This document shows positions 23,899-33,484 of a DNA stretch of 43,034 nt, piece by piece. The DNA lies in NCBI RefSeq assembly GCF_002836415.1, contig NZ_PJBP01000125.1:1-43034 (forward strand). Reading direction: 5' to 3'. The notes beneath the pieces were generated by a model. That model was not told the DNA's origin. It did not search any database and was given only the letters and a program-made list of their open reading frames with translations. The number at the start of each line of letters is the position of its first letter. The stretch's first letter is position 1. The stretch comes from Psychromonas sp. MB-3u-54. GTDB lineage: Bacteria > Pseudomonadota > Gammaproteobacteria > Enterobacterales > Psychromonadaceae. Made by a program: the position numbers and the translations under genes.

Positions 23899-24519
23899 TT
23901 ATCCTGCTAACCAAGTGGTCAATAATGACCAGGCAATTGCAAACATAATGATCGCGACAGTAATATCAATTGCACCTTTGATATGGGGTTTACTGAGTTG
24001 TTTCGACAATTTAGCGGCCCCTATTGCTAAGGTGAAAAACCAAAAAACCGATGCAGACATAAGCCCAAGCATAAAGTATATTTTATTGCTGCCCTGATAT
24101 TGCCCGCCAACACTGCCGATGATCATAAGCATATCAATGTACACATGCGGGTTTAAAAAGGTGACTAGAAAGCTGCTGATTAAAACTATTTTTAACGACT
24201 TTTTTGCCGATCTGCCAGAGGCACTATCCGTTGTCCCGCTAAAGGCCGCTTTGACTGACATTGCAGCGTAACTGCATAAAAAAAGTATGCCGCCCCAGGT
24301 TAACAAATCAAACATTATTTCATTACTGGCTAATAGAAAGCTGCCACCCATCACTCCAAAGGTAATTAATAAAATATCAGACAACGCAAAAAATGATGCG
24401 GTTAATAAATGATGATTACGATTAATTCCCTGATTTAGCATCATTGCATTTTGACTTCCAAGTGGAAGAATCATGCTGATCCCAAGGGCAAATCCTTTTG
24501 CTAACAATATTAAACTCAT
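23899..24519 (-). CDS. argO: LysE/ArgO-family amino-acid exporter
   Basis: This 206-residue membrane protein matches LysE/ArgO exporters. It has FALGISMILPLGSQNAMMLNQGINRNHHLLTASFFALSDILLI at the start, about five further hydrophobic segments, and the internal motif LVTFLNPHVYIDMLMIIGSVGGQY. It should export arginine (or lysine) across the inner membrane. The frame is open further upstream, but the ATG at 24519 is chosen because the family starts there and AAGGGG precedes it. It is divergent from a LysR-type gene that matches ArgP, the known activator of argO in E. coli, which supports the assignment. Confidence 0.88.
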   Translation of the reverse strand: MSLILLAKGFALGISMILPLGSQNAMMLNQGINRNHHLLTASFFALSDILLITFGVMGGSFLLASNEIMFDLLTWGGILFLCSYAAMSVKAAFSGTTDSASGRSAKKSLKIVLISSFLVTFLNPHVYIDMLMIIGSVGGQYQGSNKIYFMLGLMSASVFWFFTLAIGAAKLSKQLSKPHIKGAIDITVAIIMFAIAWSLLTTWLAG

Positions 24520-24815
24520 TTTATTTAAACCCCTTATGGTTAACCTCAGCACGGGATAAGCAAAACGATACAATACCGTTATTTTCGCGTATTTCTGTGT
24601 TAAATCATCTAACAATAGCCCGCTATTGCGTTGATAATTTGCCTTGAACTACACAAAACTAACGGCACTGTATAATATAAAAGTGTAACAATATGAGATT
24701 GAATATTATTACGCTTTCATTATCCCGAGTTGAGGTTATTTATGTGAGGCAGAATTTTGCACGCTTTAACCATATAAGTATAATGAATAATATTTATGAT
24801 ATATAAGTTTGGCTT
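24520..24815. promoter_or_regulatory. argO-argP divergent control region
   Basis: About 300 nt separate the two divergent genes. CAATAG-CCCG-CTATTG (24613-24628) is a small dyad, and TATAAT occurs at 24671-24676. An ArgP-type LysR site should lie here, but I cannot assign it with confidence. Confidence 0.45.
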
Positions 24816-25712
24816 ATGATGAATTTAGATTACAAACTATTATCTGCATTAAATGCGGTGGTTGAACAGCAAGGTTTTGAGCTTGCTGCTAAAAAGCTGT
24901 TTATCAGCCAGCCTGCAATTTCATTGCGCCTGAAAAATTTGGAAGAGAAGGTCGGTCAACCATTGGTTATTCGCGGGCATCCTATTAGGGTGACCGCTGC
25001 CGGTGAAAAGCTGTTAAGTCATTATAAAATGGTACAGCAGTTAGAAAATGATTTAATAACCGATTTATTCCCCGCTATACCGAGTCACCCGGTAAAAATA
25101 TCTTTAGCGGTCAATGCGGACAGCATTGCTACTTGGTTTCTTGATGCGATGGCACCTATTTTAAAAAAATATCTTATTGAAATGAATTTAATAACCGCTA
25201 ATGGGGCAGAAACCCTGAATAAGTTACGCTCTGGGCAAGCGGTTGGTGCCGTGATGAATATAGAGTCGCCTCTGCCCGGTTATCGCTCTTTTAAACTGGG
25301 AGGCATGAATTATATATTAGTTGCCTCAAAGGATTTTCGACAGCAATATTTCAGTCAGGGGGTTAATAAGGAAAGCTTAAAAATGGCCCCGAGCATGAAC
25401 TATGATTATAGAGATAATATGCACCAGGATTTTATGAATAAACACTTTGACTTGGATGCCAGCGAATACTCCAGCCATAAAATAAGCTCATCGGAAGCCT
25501 TTGTCGATTTGGCAAAACGCAGTTTAGCTTGCTGTTTAATTCCACAATTGCAGATAGAAAGGGAGCTGGCCGACGGGGAACTTATTAATCTCTGTCCAAA
25601 GTATCGATTAAGCGAAACACTTTACTGGCACAGTTGGGTATTAGTGAAAGGGTTAAATAAACAAATTTCGCAGGAAATAGTGGCTTACGGGCGACAAGTT
25701 TTAGAAAACTAA
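24816..25712 (+). CDS. argP: LysR-family regulator, ArgP type
   Basis: This 298-residue protein has a LysR helix-turn-helix at the N-terminus (LDYKLLSALNAVVEQQGFELAAKKLFISQPAISLRLKNLEEKVGQPLVIR). The co-inducer domain is of ArgP/IciA character (KISLAVNADSIATWFLDAM, RSGQAVGAVMN). In E. coli, ArgP activates argO in response to arginine and lysine, and here it is divergent from an argO homologue. Two ATGs, 24816 and 24819, are equally usable. It ends before the repeats and the bidirectional terminator. Confidence 0.88.
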   Translation: MMNLDYKLLSALNAVVEQQGFELAAKKLFISQPAISLRLKNLEEKVGQPLVIRGHPIRVTAAGEKLLSHYKMVQQLENDLITDLFPAIPSHPVKISLAVNADSIATWFLDAMAPILKKYLIEMNLITANGAETLNKLRSGQAVGAVMNIESPLPGYRSFKLGGMNYILVASKDFRQQYFSQGVNKESLKMAPSMNYDYRDNMHQDFMNKHFDLDASEYSSHKISSSEAFVDLAKRSLACCLIPQLQIERELADGELINLCPKYRLSETLYWHSWVLVKGLNKQISQEIVAYGRQVLEN

Positions 25713-25745
25713 TAATAAGTCTGTTGATGGTTATTTGAAGTATCT

Positions 25746-25835
25746 CGTAGGGTGTGCTTCAGCACCGATTGCCGCTGCTTACGGTGCATAGAATGCACTC
25801 TACCGATAACATAAACCCCATTCCATTAATTAAGA
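25746..25835 (+). repeat. REP-like dispersed repeat, copy C
   Basis: CGTAGGGTGTGCTTCAGCAC is followed by CGATTGCCGCTGCTTAC and GGTGCATAGAATGCACTC, then CTACCGATAACATAAACC and ATTCCATTAATTAA. It is the fullest plus-strand copy of the family seen at 1285-1369 and 22321-22391. Confidence 0.78.
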
Positions 25836-25894
25836 TCATAATTTAATTTCTTTGGTATAACACTTGATCGATTTATTAATTTCTTTGCTATAAA
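25834..25894 (-). repeat. Two MITE-like ends side by side
   Basis: GATCATAATTTAATTTC to TTTGGTATAA (25834-25860) and TTGATCGATTTATTAATTTC to TTTGCTATAA (25864-25893) each match the terminal repeat of the elements at 1137 and 2999. They are in the same orientation, so they are fragments rather than a full element. Confidence 0.55.
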
Positions 25895-25895
25895 C

Positions 25896-25932
25896 AAAAA
25901 AGCACAGTCAGAAAAAACTGACTGTGCTTTTT
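25896..25932. terminator. Bidirectional terminator between argP and ybiT
   Basis: AAAAAGCACAGTCAG, loop of six A, CTGACTGTGCTTTTT: a perfect stem with an A-run on one side and a T-run on the other, placed between convergent genes. Confidence 0.9.
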
Positions 25933-25955
25933 AATTTTATTTCAATGTTACTTTA

Positions 25956-27551
25956 TTAAGCCGTACGTTGATTAGCAATATACTCATTATAAGTACCCTG
26001 GAAGTTAACCAGTTTATTATCCTTAATATCAACAATACGCGTCGCTAATGATGAAACAAATTTGCGGTCATGACTGACAAAAATCAAGGTACCTTGATAA
26101 ACTTTCAGGGCATCATTTAAGGCATCAATCGCTTCGATATCCATGTGGTTAGTCGGTTCATCCATCACTAATACATTAATATCCTGCATCATTAACTTGC
26201 CAAATAGAAGGCGATTTTTTTCACCACCGGAACAATTTCTGGCTTTCTTATTGGAATCATCGGCGGTAAATAATAAACGGCCCAACATACCCCGCACGAT
26301 AAGATCATCGTGTTTAATAGTGCGCCACTGTGAGATCCAGTCAAACAGATTTAAGTCATTATCAAAGTCTGCAGTACTGTCCTGCGGGCAATAACCGACA
26401 GATGCATTTTCAGACCACTTAACCACACCTTCTTTGTTTTGCAGTTCATTCACTAAACAACGCAGAAAAGTGGATTTACCCACACCGTTTTCACCGATAA
26501 CGGCTAATTTTGCGCCTGCTTCTAAAATCAGTTCGCCGCCTTCAAATAGCATTTGATCATCAAAACCATGACCAATATTTTCCAGAATTAACGCCTGGCG
26601 ATGCATTCTTTTACCCTCAGGAAAACTCAATGAAGGTGACATACGACTTGATGCTTTAACTTCATCAAGTTTGATTTTATCCATTTTTTTAGCGCGTGAA
26701 CTCGCCTGTTTTGCTTTAGAGGCGTTGGCCCCAAAGCGATTCACAAAGTCCTGCAATTCGTTGATTTCAGCACTTTTCTTGGAGTTTTCTGCCAATAATT
26801 GTTCACGAATCAAACCTGCTGCGGCCATGAAGTATTCGTAATTACCGGGGTAAATACGTAATTCACCGTAATCAATATCGGCCATATGCGTACAGACAGA
26901 GTTTAAAAAATGGCGGTCATGGGAAATAATTATCATGGTACATTTACGTTGATTAAGCTCGCCCGATAACCAGTCAATAGTATTGATGTCCAGGTTGTTG
27001 GTAGGCTCATCAAGCAGCAACAGGTCGGGGTTAGCAAACAGTGCTTGTGCCAGTAATACGCGTAATTTCCAACCCGGTGCAACTTGCTGCATCAGGCCAA
27101 AATGAAACTCTTCTTCAATACCCGCGGATAACAAAATGTCACCGGCACGACTTTCTGCGGTGTAACCATCCATTTCAGCAAATTCACTTTCCAATTCACC
27201 AACGGCCATACCATCGGCTTCGGTCATTTCAGCTTTTGCGTAGATACGATCACGTTCTTGTTTAACTTTCCATAATGCAAGATCGCCCATTATAACAACG
27301 TCAATAACATTATATTGCTCAAACGCAAATTGATCCTGGCTTAAAATACCCACTTTAAGCCCGACTGCTTGAGAGACATTACCTGAGCTTGGTGCCTGCT
27401 CTCCACTGAGGATTTTCATAAAAGTAGATTTGCCGCAACCATTCGCGCCAATTAAACCATAGCGGTTGCCCTTACTAAATTTAGCTGAAATGTTTTCAAA
27501 CAAAGGCTCAGCGCCGAACTGCATAGTGATGTTAGCTGTACTAATGATAAT
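25956..27551 (-). CDS. ybiT: ABC-F family ATPase, YbiT orthologue
   Basis: This 531-residue cytoplasmic protein with two ABC ATPase domains and no membrane segment is a ribosome-associated ABC-F factor. Domain 1 has Walker [10 protein letters not shown] and Walker [13 protein letters not shown]. The inter-domain linker is lysine/alanine-rich ([29 protein letters not shown]). Domain 2 has GENGVGKST, the signature [14 protein letters not shown] and [12 protein letters not shown]. It matches E. coli YbiT nearly end to end. The first ATG (27524) begins at MQFG and lacks a ribosome binding site, but the frame continues upstream as [19 protein letters not shown], parallel to the family N-terminus. 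GGAG (27559-27562 on the complement) sits 7 nt before an ATT at 27551, so an AUU start is proposed. Confidence 0.9.
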   Translation of the reverse strand: MIISTANITMQFGAEPLFENISAKFSKGNRYGLIGANGCGKSTFMKILSGEQAPSSGNVSQAVGLKVGILSQDQFAFEQYNVIDVVIMGDLALWKVKQERDRIYAKAEMTEADGMAVGELESEFAEMDGYTAESRAGDILLSAGIEEEFHFGLMQQVAPGWKLRVLLAQALFANPDLLLLDEPTNNLDINTIDWLSGELNQRKCTMIIISHDRHFLNSVCTHMADIDYGELRIYPGNYEYFMAAAGLIREQLLAENSKKSAEINELQDFVNRFGANASKAKQASSRAKKMDKIKLDEVKASSRMSPSLSFPEGKRMHRQALILENIGHGFDDQMLFEGGELILEAGAKLAVIGENGVGKSTFLRCLVNELQNKEGVVKWSENASVGYCPQDSTADFDNDLNLFDWISQWRTIKHDDLIVRGMLGRLLFTADDSNKKARNCSGGEKNRLLFGKLMMQDINVLVMDEPTNHMDIEAIDALNDALKVYQGTLIFVSHDRKFVSSLATRIVDIKDNKLVNFQGTYNEYIANQRTA

Positions 27552-27874
27552 TTGTTCACTCCACGTTAAAATTCTTTAAACTCAAAGGTAAGTTATATAA
27601 AAACATTACCTTATAATATTTGGTCGCAGAGTATACCAGTGAAAAGTGTTAACCGCATTACACTTCGTCTTTAAAAACGAATAATAAATAAGCAAAATAA
27701 TAAAACTATTTAAATTTCAATGACTAAATTTAGTTGCTGAATAATAAGTCATTGCCATTTTTTCCTTTTACCGTCTGCGCAAACAGTTGTTTTGGGATTT
27801 ATTATCCTTGAACTTTTATTTGTTATGGGGATTGCCGGTTTGTACCGGCTAGCAAAAGGAGCGTTTAAGATTAT
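27552..27874. other. Intergenic region upstream of ybiT
   Basis: About 320 nt of AT-rich sequence with no credible gene. A short hairpin GCCGGT-TTGT-ACCGGC (27834-27849) follows the fadD stop on the minus strand but lacks a T-run. The ybiT promoter must lie here; I cannot pick it out. Confidence 0.4.
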
Positions 27875-29536
27875 TTACCTAAGATCCTTACGCAGTATCT
27901 TGCCGACATTACTTTTAGGCAGTGCATCTCTTTGTTCAAACAAACGCGGAATTTTATAACCAGTCAGATATTTTTTACAGTGAGATCGGATTTCTTTATG
28001 GCTTAAAGAAATATCGCTAACATAGAATAACTTTATTTTTTCACCGATTATTTCATCAGGGACACCAATAGCCGCTGCTTCAATGATATTCGAATGAAGT
28101 ACTGCCACCTCTTCAATTTCAGAAGGATAAACATTAAACCCGGAGACTAAGATCATATCTTTTTTGCGATCCACCAGGGTGAAAAAACCGCGATCATCCA
28201 TTTGCCCAATATCACCGCTTTTAAAAAAACCATCCTGAGTAAAAGCATTCTCGCTTTCTTGCGGTTGTCGCCAGTAACCGGGCATCACCTGCGGGCCTTT
28301 AATCTGTATTTCACCAATTTCACCGACCGTAAGCGGGTTATCGTTAACATCGGCAATCCGCATCTCAGTACTCGGAAGTGGCACTCCAATATTTGCCTGA
28401 AAACTTTCCTGCGTATGAACGCCACCGGCTACAACGGGTGAACATTCCGTTAGCCCGTAACCTTCGATAATAGTCATGCCGGTCAATGCTTCCCATTCGG
28501 CAGCGATCTTTTTTTGGGTTGCCATCCCGCCGGCAATAACAATGCGCGCCTGGCTAAAGTCCAGTGCTCTGAAAGAGGGGGTTTTTAATAGCGCGTTTAA
28601 CAGTGTATTTAAGCCAAATAGCATAGTGAAAGGGTATTTTTGTAAATCTTTTACGAAACTTTTGATATCTCTCGGATTAGTTATCAGAAGATTTTGCCCG
28701 CCCATAAACATCAGCATCATCATACTGACGGTATTGGCGAAAATATGGTAAAGCGGTAAAGGTGTCACCGCTTTTTCTTTATTCAACAAGGTTCTCGGGC
28801 CAAAATGGGCGAAAACCTGCAGCACATTGGCAATAATATTTTGATGGGTCAATACGGCCCCTTTAGCAATACCGGTCGTGCCACCCGTGTATTGTAAAAA
28901 TGCGATATCTGTAGGTAAAACAGTCGGCCGAAGATAACGCTGTAATGCGCCCTGGGTTAATACTCTGCGCATTGAAATAGCCGATGGCAGGTAATATTTA
29001 GGCACCATTTTCTTAATATATTTAACCACAAAATTAACTAAGCTGCGTTTGTAGGGGGATAATTGATCACCAATGCGGGTTAAAATAATATGTTTAATCT
29101 CGGTATCTGCTAGCACCTGCTGCAGACTGTTACCAAAATTGGTGACCGCCACAATAGCGGTTGCACCCGAATCTTTTAACGGGTGGCGGAGCTCTCTTGG
29201 GGTATACAGAGGATTAATATTAACCACCACCAGTCCCGCCCGTAATGCACCAAATAATGCAATTGGATACTGCAGCAGATTGGGCATCATCAATGCAATC
29301 CTTTCGCCCGGTTGCAGCAAAAGTGTGTTTTGGCAATAGGATGCAAAGGCTTTACTCTTTAAATCTAACTGTTGATAAGTGAGTGAATGACCCATATTGA
29401 TAAAGGCAATATTATCCGCGTATTTTTCGCAGCAATGTTCAAACAAGGATAATAAATTATCGAACTCAGTAATATTAATGTCGTGAGGGACATCACTGGG
29501 GTAGCTTTTATACCAAGCTTTATCGGTGAGCGTCAT
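27875..29536 (-). CDS. fadD: Long-chain acyl-CoA ligase
   Basis: This 553-residue AMP-forming ligase has the ATP/AMP motif YTGGTTGIAKGAVLTHQN, the adenylate-binding motif EGYGLTECSPVV, the hinge GFFKSGDIGQMDDRGFFTLVDRKKDMILVSGFNVYPSEIEE (fatty-acyl-CoA-synthetase-type) and the catalytic lysine region SNVGKILRKDLR. It activates fatty acids with CoA and ATP for beta-oxidation or phospholipid recycling, at the inner face of the cytoplasmic membrane. Length and motifs match E. coli FadD. It is a single gene, with the dodecin gene divergent. Confidence 0.92.
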   Translation of the reverse strand: MTLTDKAWYKSYPSDVPHDINITEFDNLLSLFEHCCEKYADNIAFINMGHSLTYQQLDLKSKAFASYCQNTLLLQPGERIALMMPNLLQYPIALFGALRAGLVVVNINPLYTPRELRHPLKDSGATAIVAVTNFGNSLQQVLADTEIKHIILTRIGDQLSPYKRSLVNFVVKYIKKMVPKYYLPSAISMRRVLTQGALQRYLRPTVLPTDIAFLQYTGGTTGIAKGAVLTHQNIIANVLQVFAHFGPRTLLNKEKAVTPLPLYHIFANTVSMMMLMFMGGQNLLITNPRDIKSFVKDLQKYPFTMLFGLNTLLNALLKTPSFRALDFSQARIVIAGGMATQKKIAAEWEALTGMTIIEGYGLTECSPVVAGGVHTQESFQANIGVPLPSTEMRIADVNDNPLTVGEIGEIQIKGPQVMPGYWRQPQESENAFTQDGFFKSGDIGQMDDRGFFTLVDRKKDMILVSGFNVYPSEIEEVAVLHSNIIEAAAIGVPDEIIGEKIKLFYVSDISLSHKEIRSHCKKYLTGYKIPRLFEQRDALPKSNVGKILRKDLR

Positions 29537-29725
29537 TGGGTCGCCTTAGTTGAGTAGTGGATTTTTTATTATAACTAACGAGCGACAAGATGCAGGTTTA
29601 AAATGAGTATTCATAATGTGAGTAACATAAATTTCATTGGATCATTCGCCTTGGCAAGCTGCTTGTTATTCAACTATAGTTTTGGTTAGTTTTAGGAATT
29701 AGTTTTTAAAATACAGGAGGTTCAT

Positions 29726-29941
29726 ATGTCTAAACACCAAATTTACAAAAAAATTGAAATGGTTGGTTCATCTAAAATCAGTATAGAAGATGCGATCAGC
29801 AATGCCATTGAACAATGTCGGAAGACCATTAAAAATATGGATTGGTTTGAAGTTGTCGACACGCGTGGGCATATTGTTGATGGCAAAGTAGGGCTCTTTC
29901 AGGTAACCATTAAAATAGGCTTTAAAATAGAACATAGTTAA
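29726..29941 (+). CDS. Dodecin (flavin-binding small protein)
   Basis: This 71-residue protein matches dodecins over its whole length: YKKIEMVGSSKISIEDAISNAIEQCRKTIKNMDWFEVVDTRGHIVDGKVGLFQVTIKIGFKIE. Dodecins assemble into hollow dodecamers that bind flavins between stacked tryptophans (Trp in NMDWFEV) and buffer free flavin. CAGGAGG gives a strong ribosome binding site. It is a lone gene. Confidence 0.93.
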   Translation: MSKHQIYKKIEMVGSSKISIEDAISNAIEQCRKTIKNMDWFEVVDTRGHIVDGKVGLFQVTIKIGFKIEHS

Positions 29942-30089
29942 GCTTAATGTGAAAGGGCTTTAAGGTTATAAACACTTTATATTCTAATATTATGTAACTT
30001 GAAGATCTAACCTGACTCTCTAATCTGGTGATACTGCGTTAGGTTTAATAGAAACTGAATTTTTATTTACCACACCGCCGCCATTATTT

Positions 30090-30626
30090 TTAATACTCGC
30101 GTTTTTGCCAGTCCTCAAGTTCTATTAGCACTAATAAAGCCCCGTGTCCGCCAAACTCTAATGGGGCTTGATGGAAAGCTAAAATACCCGGATGCTGGGC
30201 CAACCATAATGGTACCTTTTTCTTCAAAATGTTTTTACCAACACCGTGCATAACACTGCAGCAATATAATCCCTCTTTTTTACAGCAGGTAATCAGTGCA
30301 CCCAATTCACGTTTAGCTTCATCTTGGGTTAAGCCGTGTAAATCTAAAATAATTTCAGGTGAAAAGTCACCGCGCCGTAATTGCTTAAACAAATATTTTT
30401 CAGCATCCTGGCGTTTATAACGTACGGGTCCCTCTTCTGCCAGAAGGGGTTCAAAACCATCGGAAAAATGACTTGTTTCAAATGATTCCTCACGGATTTT
30501 TTTCAGGATCTGCCTTTTCTTCATATTTTTAGTCGGCAGTATTATGGTATCCTGTGGTAATTTTTTAATACCTGAAAACTCTGCACTAAACAGTGAAAAA
30601 TCATCATTTTTATTATTATTAGTCAT
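30090..30626 (-). CDS. smrB: SmrB-type endonuclease (Smr domain)
   Basis: This 178-residue protein has a lysine-rich N-terminus and a C-terminal Smr domain with DLHGLTQDEAKREL, VMHGVGKNILKKKVPLWL and GGHGALLVLIE, all intact. In E. coli, SmrB cleaves mRNA between collided ribosomes to trigger rescue. It is divergent from prmB, the same arrangement as in E. coli (yfcN-prmB). AGGAAAG precedes the ATG. Confidence 0.93.
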   Translation of the reverse strand: MTNNNKNDDFSLFSAEFSGIKKLPQDTIILPTKNMKKRQILKKIREESFETSHFSDGFEPLLAEEGPVRYKRQDAEKYLFKQLRRGDFSPEIILDLHGLTQDEAKRELGALITCCKKEGLYCCSVMHGVGKNILKKKVPLWLAQHPGILAFHQAPLEFGGHGALLVLIELEDWQKREY

Positions 30627-30681
30627 GGTCTTTCCTGCGCTGTTTTGTATGCCGACGAGTTTACCTTAATTGGAGCATAAA

Positions 30682-31593
30682 TTGGACACGATTTTTAAAG
30701 ATGAAGCAATAAATGAACTGCGAACAGTTCAGGATATCTTGCGCTGGGCGGCGACAGAATTTAATCGCGCAGAACTTTTTTACGGGCATGGTACGGATAA
30801 TGCCTGGGATGAAGCCATACAGCTTATTTTACCTTCATTGCATTTACCCCTAGACAGTAAACCGACGATTCTTGATGCGCGTTTAACACGTCGTGAACGT
30901 GAAATGCTGGTGGACAGGATTGTTGTGCGCATTGAAAAGCGTATTCCGGTTGCATACTTAACCAATAAAGCCTGGTTTGCCGGATTGGAGTTCTATGTTG
31001 ATGAACGTACGCTGGTTCCCCGTTCACCGATTGCTGAATTAATTGAAGCGCATTTTGCACCTTGGGTGACTGAGTCTCCCAAACGTATATTAGATTTATG
31101 TACCGGAAGCGGCTGTATTGCGATCGCTTGCGCCTACGCATTTCCGGAAGCCGAAGTGGATGCCGTTGATATTTCAGAAGACGCATTGGACGTCGCTGAA
31201 ATTAATATTCAGGGTCACGGTCTTGAGCAACAGGTTTTCCCTATTCAATCGGATCTTTTTTCTGGCATTGAAAACGAAAAATATGATCTTATTGTGTCTA
31301 ATCCTCCCTATGTGGATGCACAGGATATGGACAATTTACCGGGAGAATATAAACACGAACCCGAATTAGGCTTAGCTTGTGGCGCGGATGGTTTAGATTT
31401 GGTACGTAAGATGTTGTCTCAGGCAAGTTCAAAATTAAATGAAGACGGTGTGTTATGTGTAGAAGTCGGTAATTCCCAAGTCCACCTTCAAGAAGCTTAC
31501 CCTGACATTCCCTTTACCTGGATTGAGTTTGAAGCGGGCGGGCATGGTGTGTTTGTATTAACCAAAGCACAACTTGATAATATTAAGATTTAA
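30682..31593 (+). CDS. prmB: 50S ribosomal protein L3 glutamine methyltransferase
   Basis: This 303-residue protein matches E. coli PrmB along its length: [39 protein letters not shown], the SAM loop [21 protein letters not shown], and the catalytic NPPY motif (Asn207-Tyr210). It methylates Gln150 of ribosomal protein uL3 (L3). The start is a TTG at 30682 with GGAG 6 nt ahead, aligning with the E. coli start (MDKIF versus LDTIF); another in-frame TTG at 30670 overlaps that site and is less likely. It is followed by aroC, as in E. coli. Confidence 0.94.
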   Translation: MDTIFKDEAINELRTVQDILRWAATEFNRAELFYGHGTDNAWDEAIQLILPSLHLPLDSKPTILDARLTRREREMLVDRIVVRIEKRIPVAYLTNKAWFAGLEFYVDERTLVPRSPIAELIEAHFAPWVTESPKRILDLCTGSGCIAIACAYAFPEAEVDAVDISEDALDVAEINIQGHGLEQQVFPIQSDLFSGIENEKYDLIVSNPPYVDAQDMDNLPGEYKHEPELGLACGADGLDLVRKMLSQASSKLNEDGVLCVEVGNSQVHLQEAYPDIPFTWIEFEAGGHGVFVLTKAQLDNIKI

Positions 31594-31675
31594 TTTTTGT
31601 CAATGATATTTCAGATTAACTGCTGCAAATTTTAATGATCTGCAGTTTTGTACAATTTAAAAACGGGAAATAATT

Positions 31676-32764
31676 ATGGCGGGCAGCAGTATTGGTCAAC
31701 TTTTTAAAGTCACCACCTTTGGCGAAAGTCACGGTGCAGCAATAGGTTGTATTGTGGATGGTATTCCACCGAATTTAGAAATCAGTGAAGCTGATCTGCA
31801 GCATGATTTAGACCGACGTCGTCCGGGGCAGTCACGTTATACAACAATGCGTCAGGAAAAGGATCAGGTTAAGATTCTTTCCGGTGTTTTTGAAGGTAAA
31901 ACAACCGGCAGCAGTATCGGTTTAATGATTGAAAATACCGATCAGCGTTCCAAGGATTATTCTGAAATTAAGGATCTGTTTCGTCCTGGTCATGCCGATT
32001 ACACTTACCATCAAAAATTTGGACACCGCGATTATCGGGGTGGTGGTCGTTCTTCTGCGCGCGAAACTGCAATGCGTGTTGCCGCCGGTGCAATTGCTAA
32101 AAAATATTTAAACGAACAGTTTGGTATTGTGATTCGTGGTTATTTAAGTCAGTTAGGTGATATTAAAGCGGATTCAATTGACTGGAATGAAGTTGAAAAA
32201 AATCCCTTTTTCTTTCCTGATCTGTCTAAAATTACGCAGCTTGAAGATTATATGAAAGCCCTGATTAAAGAGGGTAACTCCGTTGGGGCGAAAGTCACCG
32301 TGGTTGCATCGAGTGTGCCCGTTGGTCTGGGCGAGCCGGTATTTGATCGTTTAGATGCAGAGCTCGCACACTCATTAATGAGTATTAATGCGGTCAAAGG
32401 TGTTGAAATTGGAGACGGTTTTGCAGCTGTTCAGCAAAAAGGGACCGAGCATCGTGATGAAATGACCCCGGGTGGTTTTTTATCAAACCATGCGGGCGGC
32501 ATATTAGGCGGAATTTCAACGGGTCAGGACATTATCGCCCATATCGCTCTAAAACCCACATCCAGTTTAACTATCCCCGGTCGCACTATTACCACCGATG
32601 GCGAAGCGACTACGATGATAACCAAAGGGCGTCACGATCCCTGTGTCGGTATTCGCGCTGTGCCCATTGCAGAAGCACAAATGGCCATTACCTTACTTGA
32701 CCATCTATTGCGTCATCGTGCGCAGAACCTGCATGTGACAACCAATACACCTTTTATTAAATAA
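31676..32764 (+). CDS. aroC: Chorismate synthase
   Basis: This 362-residue protein is closely similar to E. coli Aro[74 protein letters not shown] and [15 protein letters not shown], all classic signatures. It catalyses the last step of the shikimate pathway, 5-enolpyruvylshikimate 3-phosphate to chorismate, with reduced FMN. It lies 82 nt after prmB and is followed by a strong terminator. Confidence 0.97.
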   Translation: MAGSSIGQLFKVTTFGESHGAAIGCIVDGIPPNLEISEADLQHDLDRRRPGQSRYTTMRQEKDQVKILSGVFEGKTTGSSIGLMIENTDQRSKDYSEIKDLFRPGHADYTYHQKFGHRDYRGGGRSSARETAMRVAAGAIAKKYLNEQFGIVIRGYLSQLGDIKADSIDWNEVEKNPFFFPDLSKITQLEDYMKALIKEGNSVGAKVTVVASSVPVGLGEPVFDRLDAELAHSLMSINAVKGVEIGDGFAAVQQKGTEHRDEMTPGGFLSNHAGGILGGISTGQDIIAHIALKPTSSLTIPGRTITTDGEATTMITKGRHDPCVGIRAVPIAEAQMAITLLDHLLRHRAQNLHVTTNTPFIK

Positions 32765-32803
32765 GTAGCCACAACGCCACTAATTGAATGATCGGTATTA
32801 TAT

Positions 32804-32841
32804 AAAAAACCACTTGCGGATGCCTCTGCAAGTGGTTTTTT
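32804..32841 (+). terminator. Rho-independent terminator after aroC
   Basis: AAAAAACCACTTGC and GCAAGTGGTTTTTT form a perfect stem with a 10-nt loop and end in a T-run. Confidence 0.92.
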
Positions 32842-33147
32842 TATTAGTTGATACTTTCCCGCATTACGATCGAGCCCAGAGTAGAAAATCATCCCGTTGC
32901 TTTAGCCGTGAATATTTAAAATTTTCAATGCGTCGGGTCTTATTACCGATAAATAATGGCCGTATTTAACTTTCAACTTTACATTGTTACTCGCTTCCAC
33001 AAAGAGTATAAAGAACCGATAGTGTCGATTGGTGCTCATTTTAAATTAAAATTGATAGGTAAAGACAGGCCATCTTCTTTTGCGTTTGACTTTTACGGTA
33101 TCAATAAGATATTGAGCAGTGCAAATGTTATATTTGGGAGATATTTT
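32842..33147. other. Intergenic region between aroC and a small zinc-ribbon gene
   Basis: About 300 nt with no recognised gene. A plus-strand frame open from 32956 joins the zinc-ribbon gene in frame, but its extra N-terminus resembles nothing and has no ribosome binding site. Confidence 0.4.
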
Positions 33148-33336
33148 ATGGTTAATAAAAACCCCAAAATAGAAGATAGTCGTAATTTTGCTCAGCGAAT
33201 AGCGGGGCTTTTATTTTTAGATCCCTGTCCCGAATGTCATAAACATTCTTTTACAGCAGCAAGTTACGGAAATGAAGGGCATTGTTCTGCCTGCGGTTAT
33301 ACAACGCCTTTATTAATTCCGCAAGATGAGGAGTAA
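33148..33336 (+). CDS. Small zinc-ribbon protein, 62 aa
   Basis: This small protein starts MVNKNPKIEDSRNFAQRIAGLLFLD and has two zinc-binding pairs, CPECHKHSF and HCSACGYTTP, so it should be a zinc ribbon. I do not recognise a named family. ATG 33148 is chosen because GGGAG (33136-33140) lies 7 nt upstream. The frame is open further left, but that part looks non-coding. It has its own terminator after the stop and stands between aroC and the transposase remnant. Confidence 0.65.
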   Translation: MVNKNPKIEDSRNFAQRIAGLLFLDPCPECHKHSFTAASYGNEGHCSACGYTTPLLIPQDEE

Positions 33337-33368
33337 AAGTTGCCTGGTCGTCTTTCTTTCCTAAATTG

Positions 33369-33400
33369 AAAAGAGTCAGCAAGGATAACGACTCTTTTTT
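33369..33400 (+). terminator. Terminator after the zinc-ribbon gene
   Basis: AAAAGAGTC (33369-33377) and GACTCTTTT with further T (33390-33400) form a stem with a 12-nt loop and T-run. Confidence 0.8.
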
Positions 33401-33484
33401 AATGCAGAACCCCCCGTACCGTGATATCTTTTTTTGTTAAGTCCTCATCAAAAAGCCCTAAGGTTATTTTATAATGCCGTTCGG

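Noticed and set aside
25866-25894. TGATCG-16-GCTATA resembling the ChrR-type ECF promoter
   Set aside because: It is formed by the end of a dispersed repeat, points at no gene on that strand (a terminator follows), and the -10 part lacks CGTA.
27834-27849. GCCGGT-TTGT-ACCGGC hairpin downstream of fadD
   Set aside because: No T-run on either strand; too short to call a terminator.
32956-33147. N-terminal extension of the zinc-ribbon gene
   Set aside because: The extension has no ribosome binding site and resembles nothing, whereas ATG 33148 has GGGAG at good spacing.
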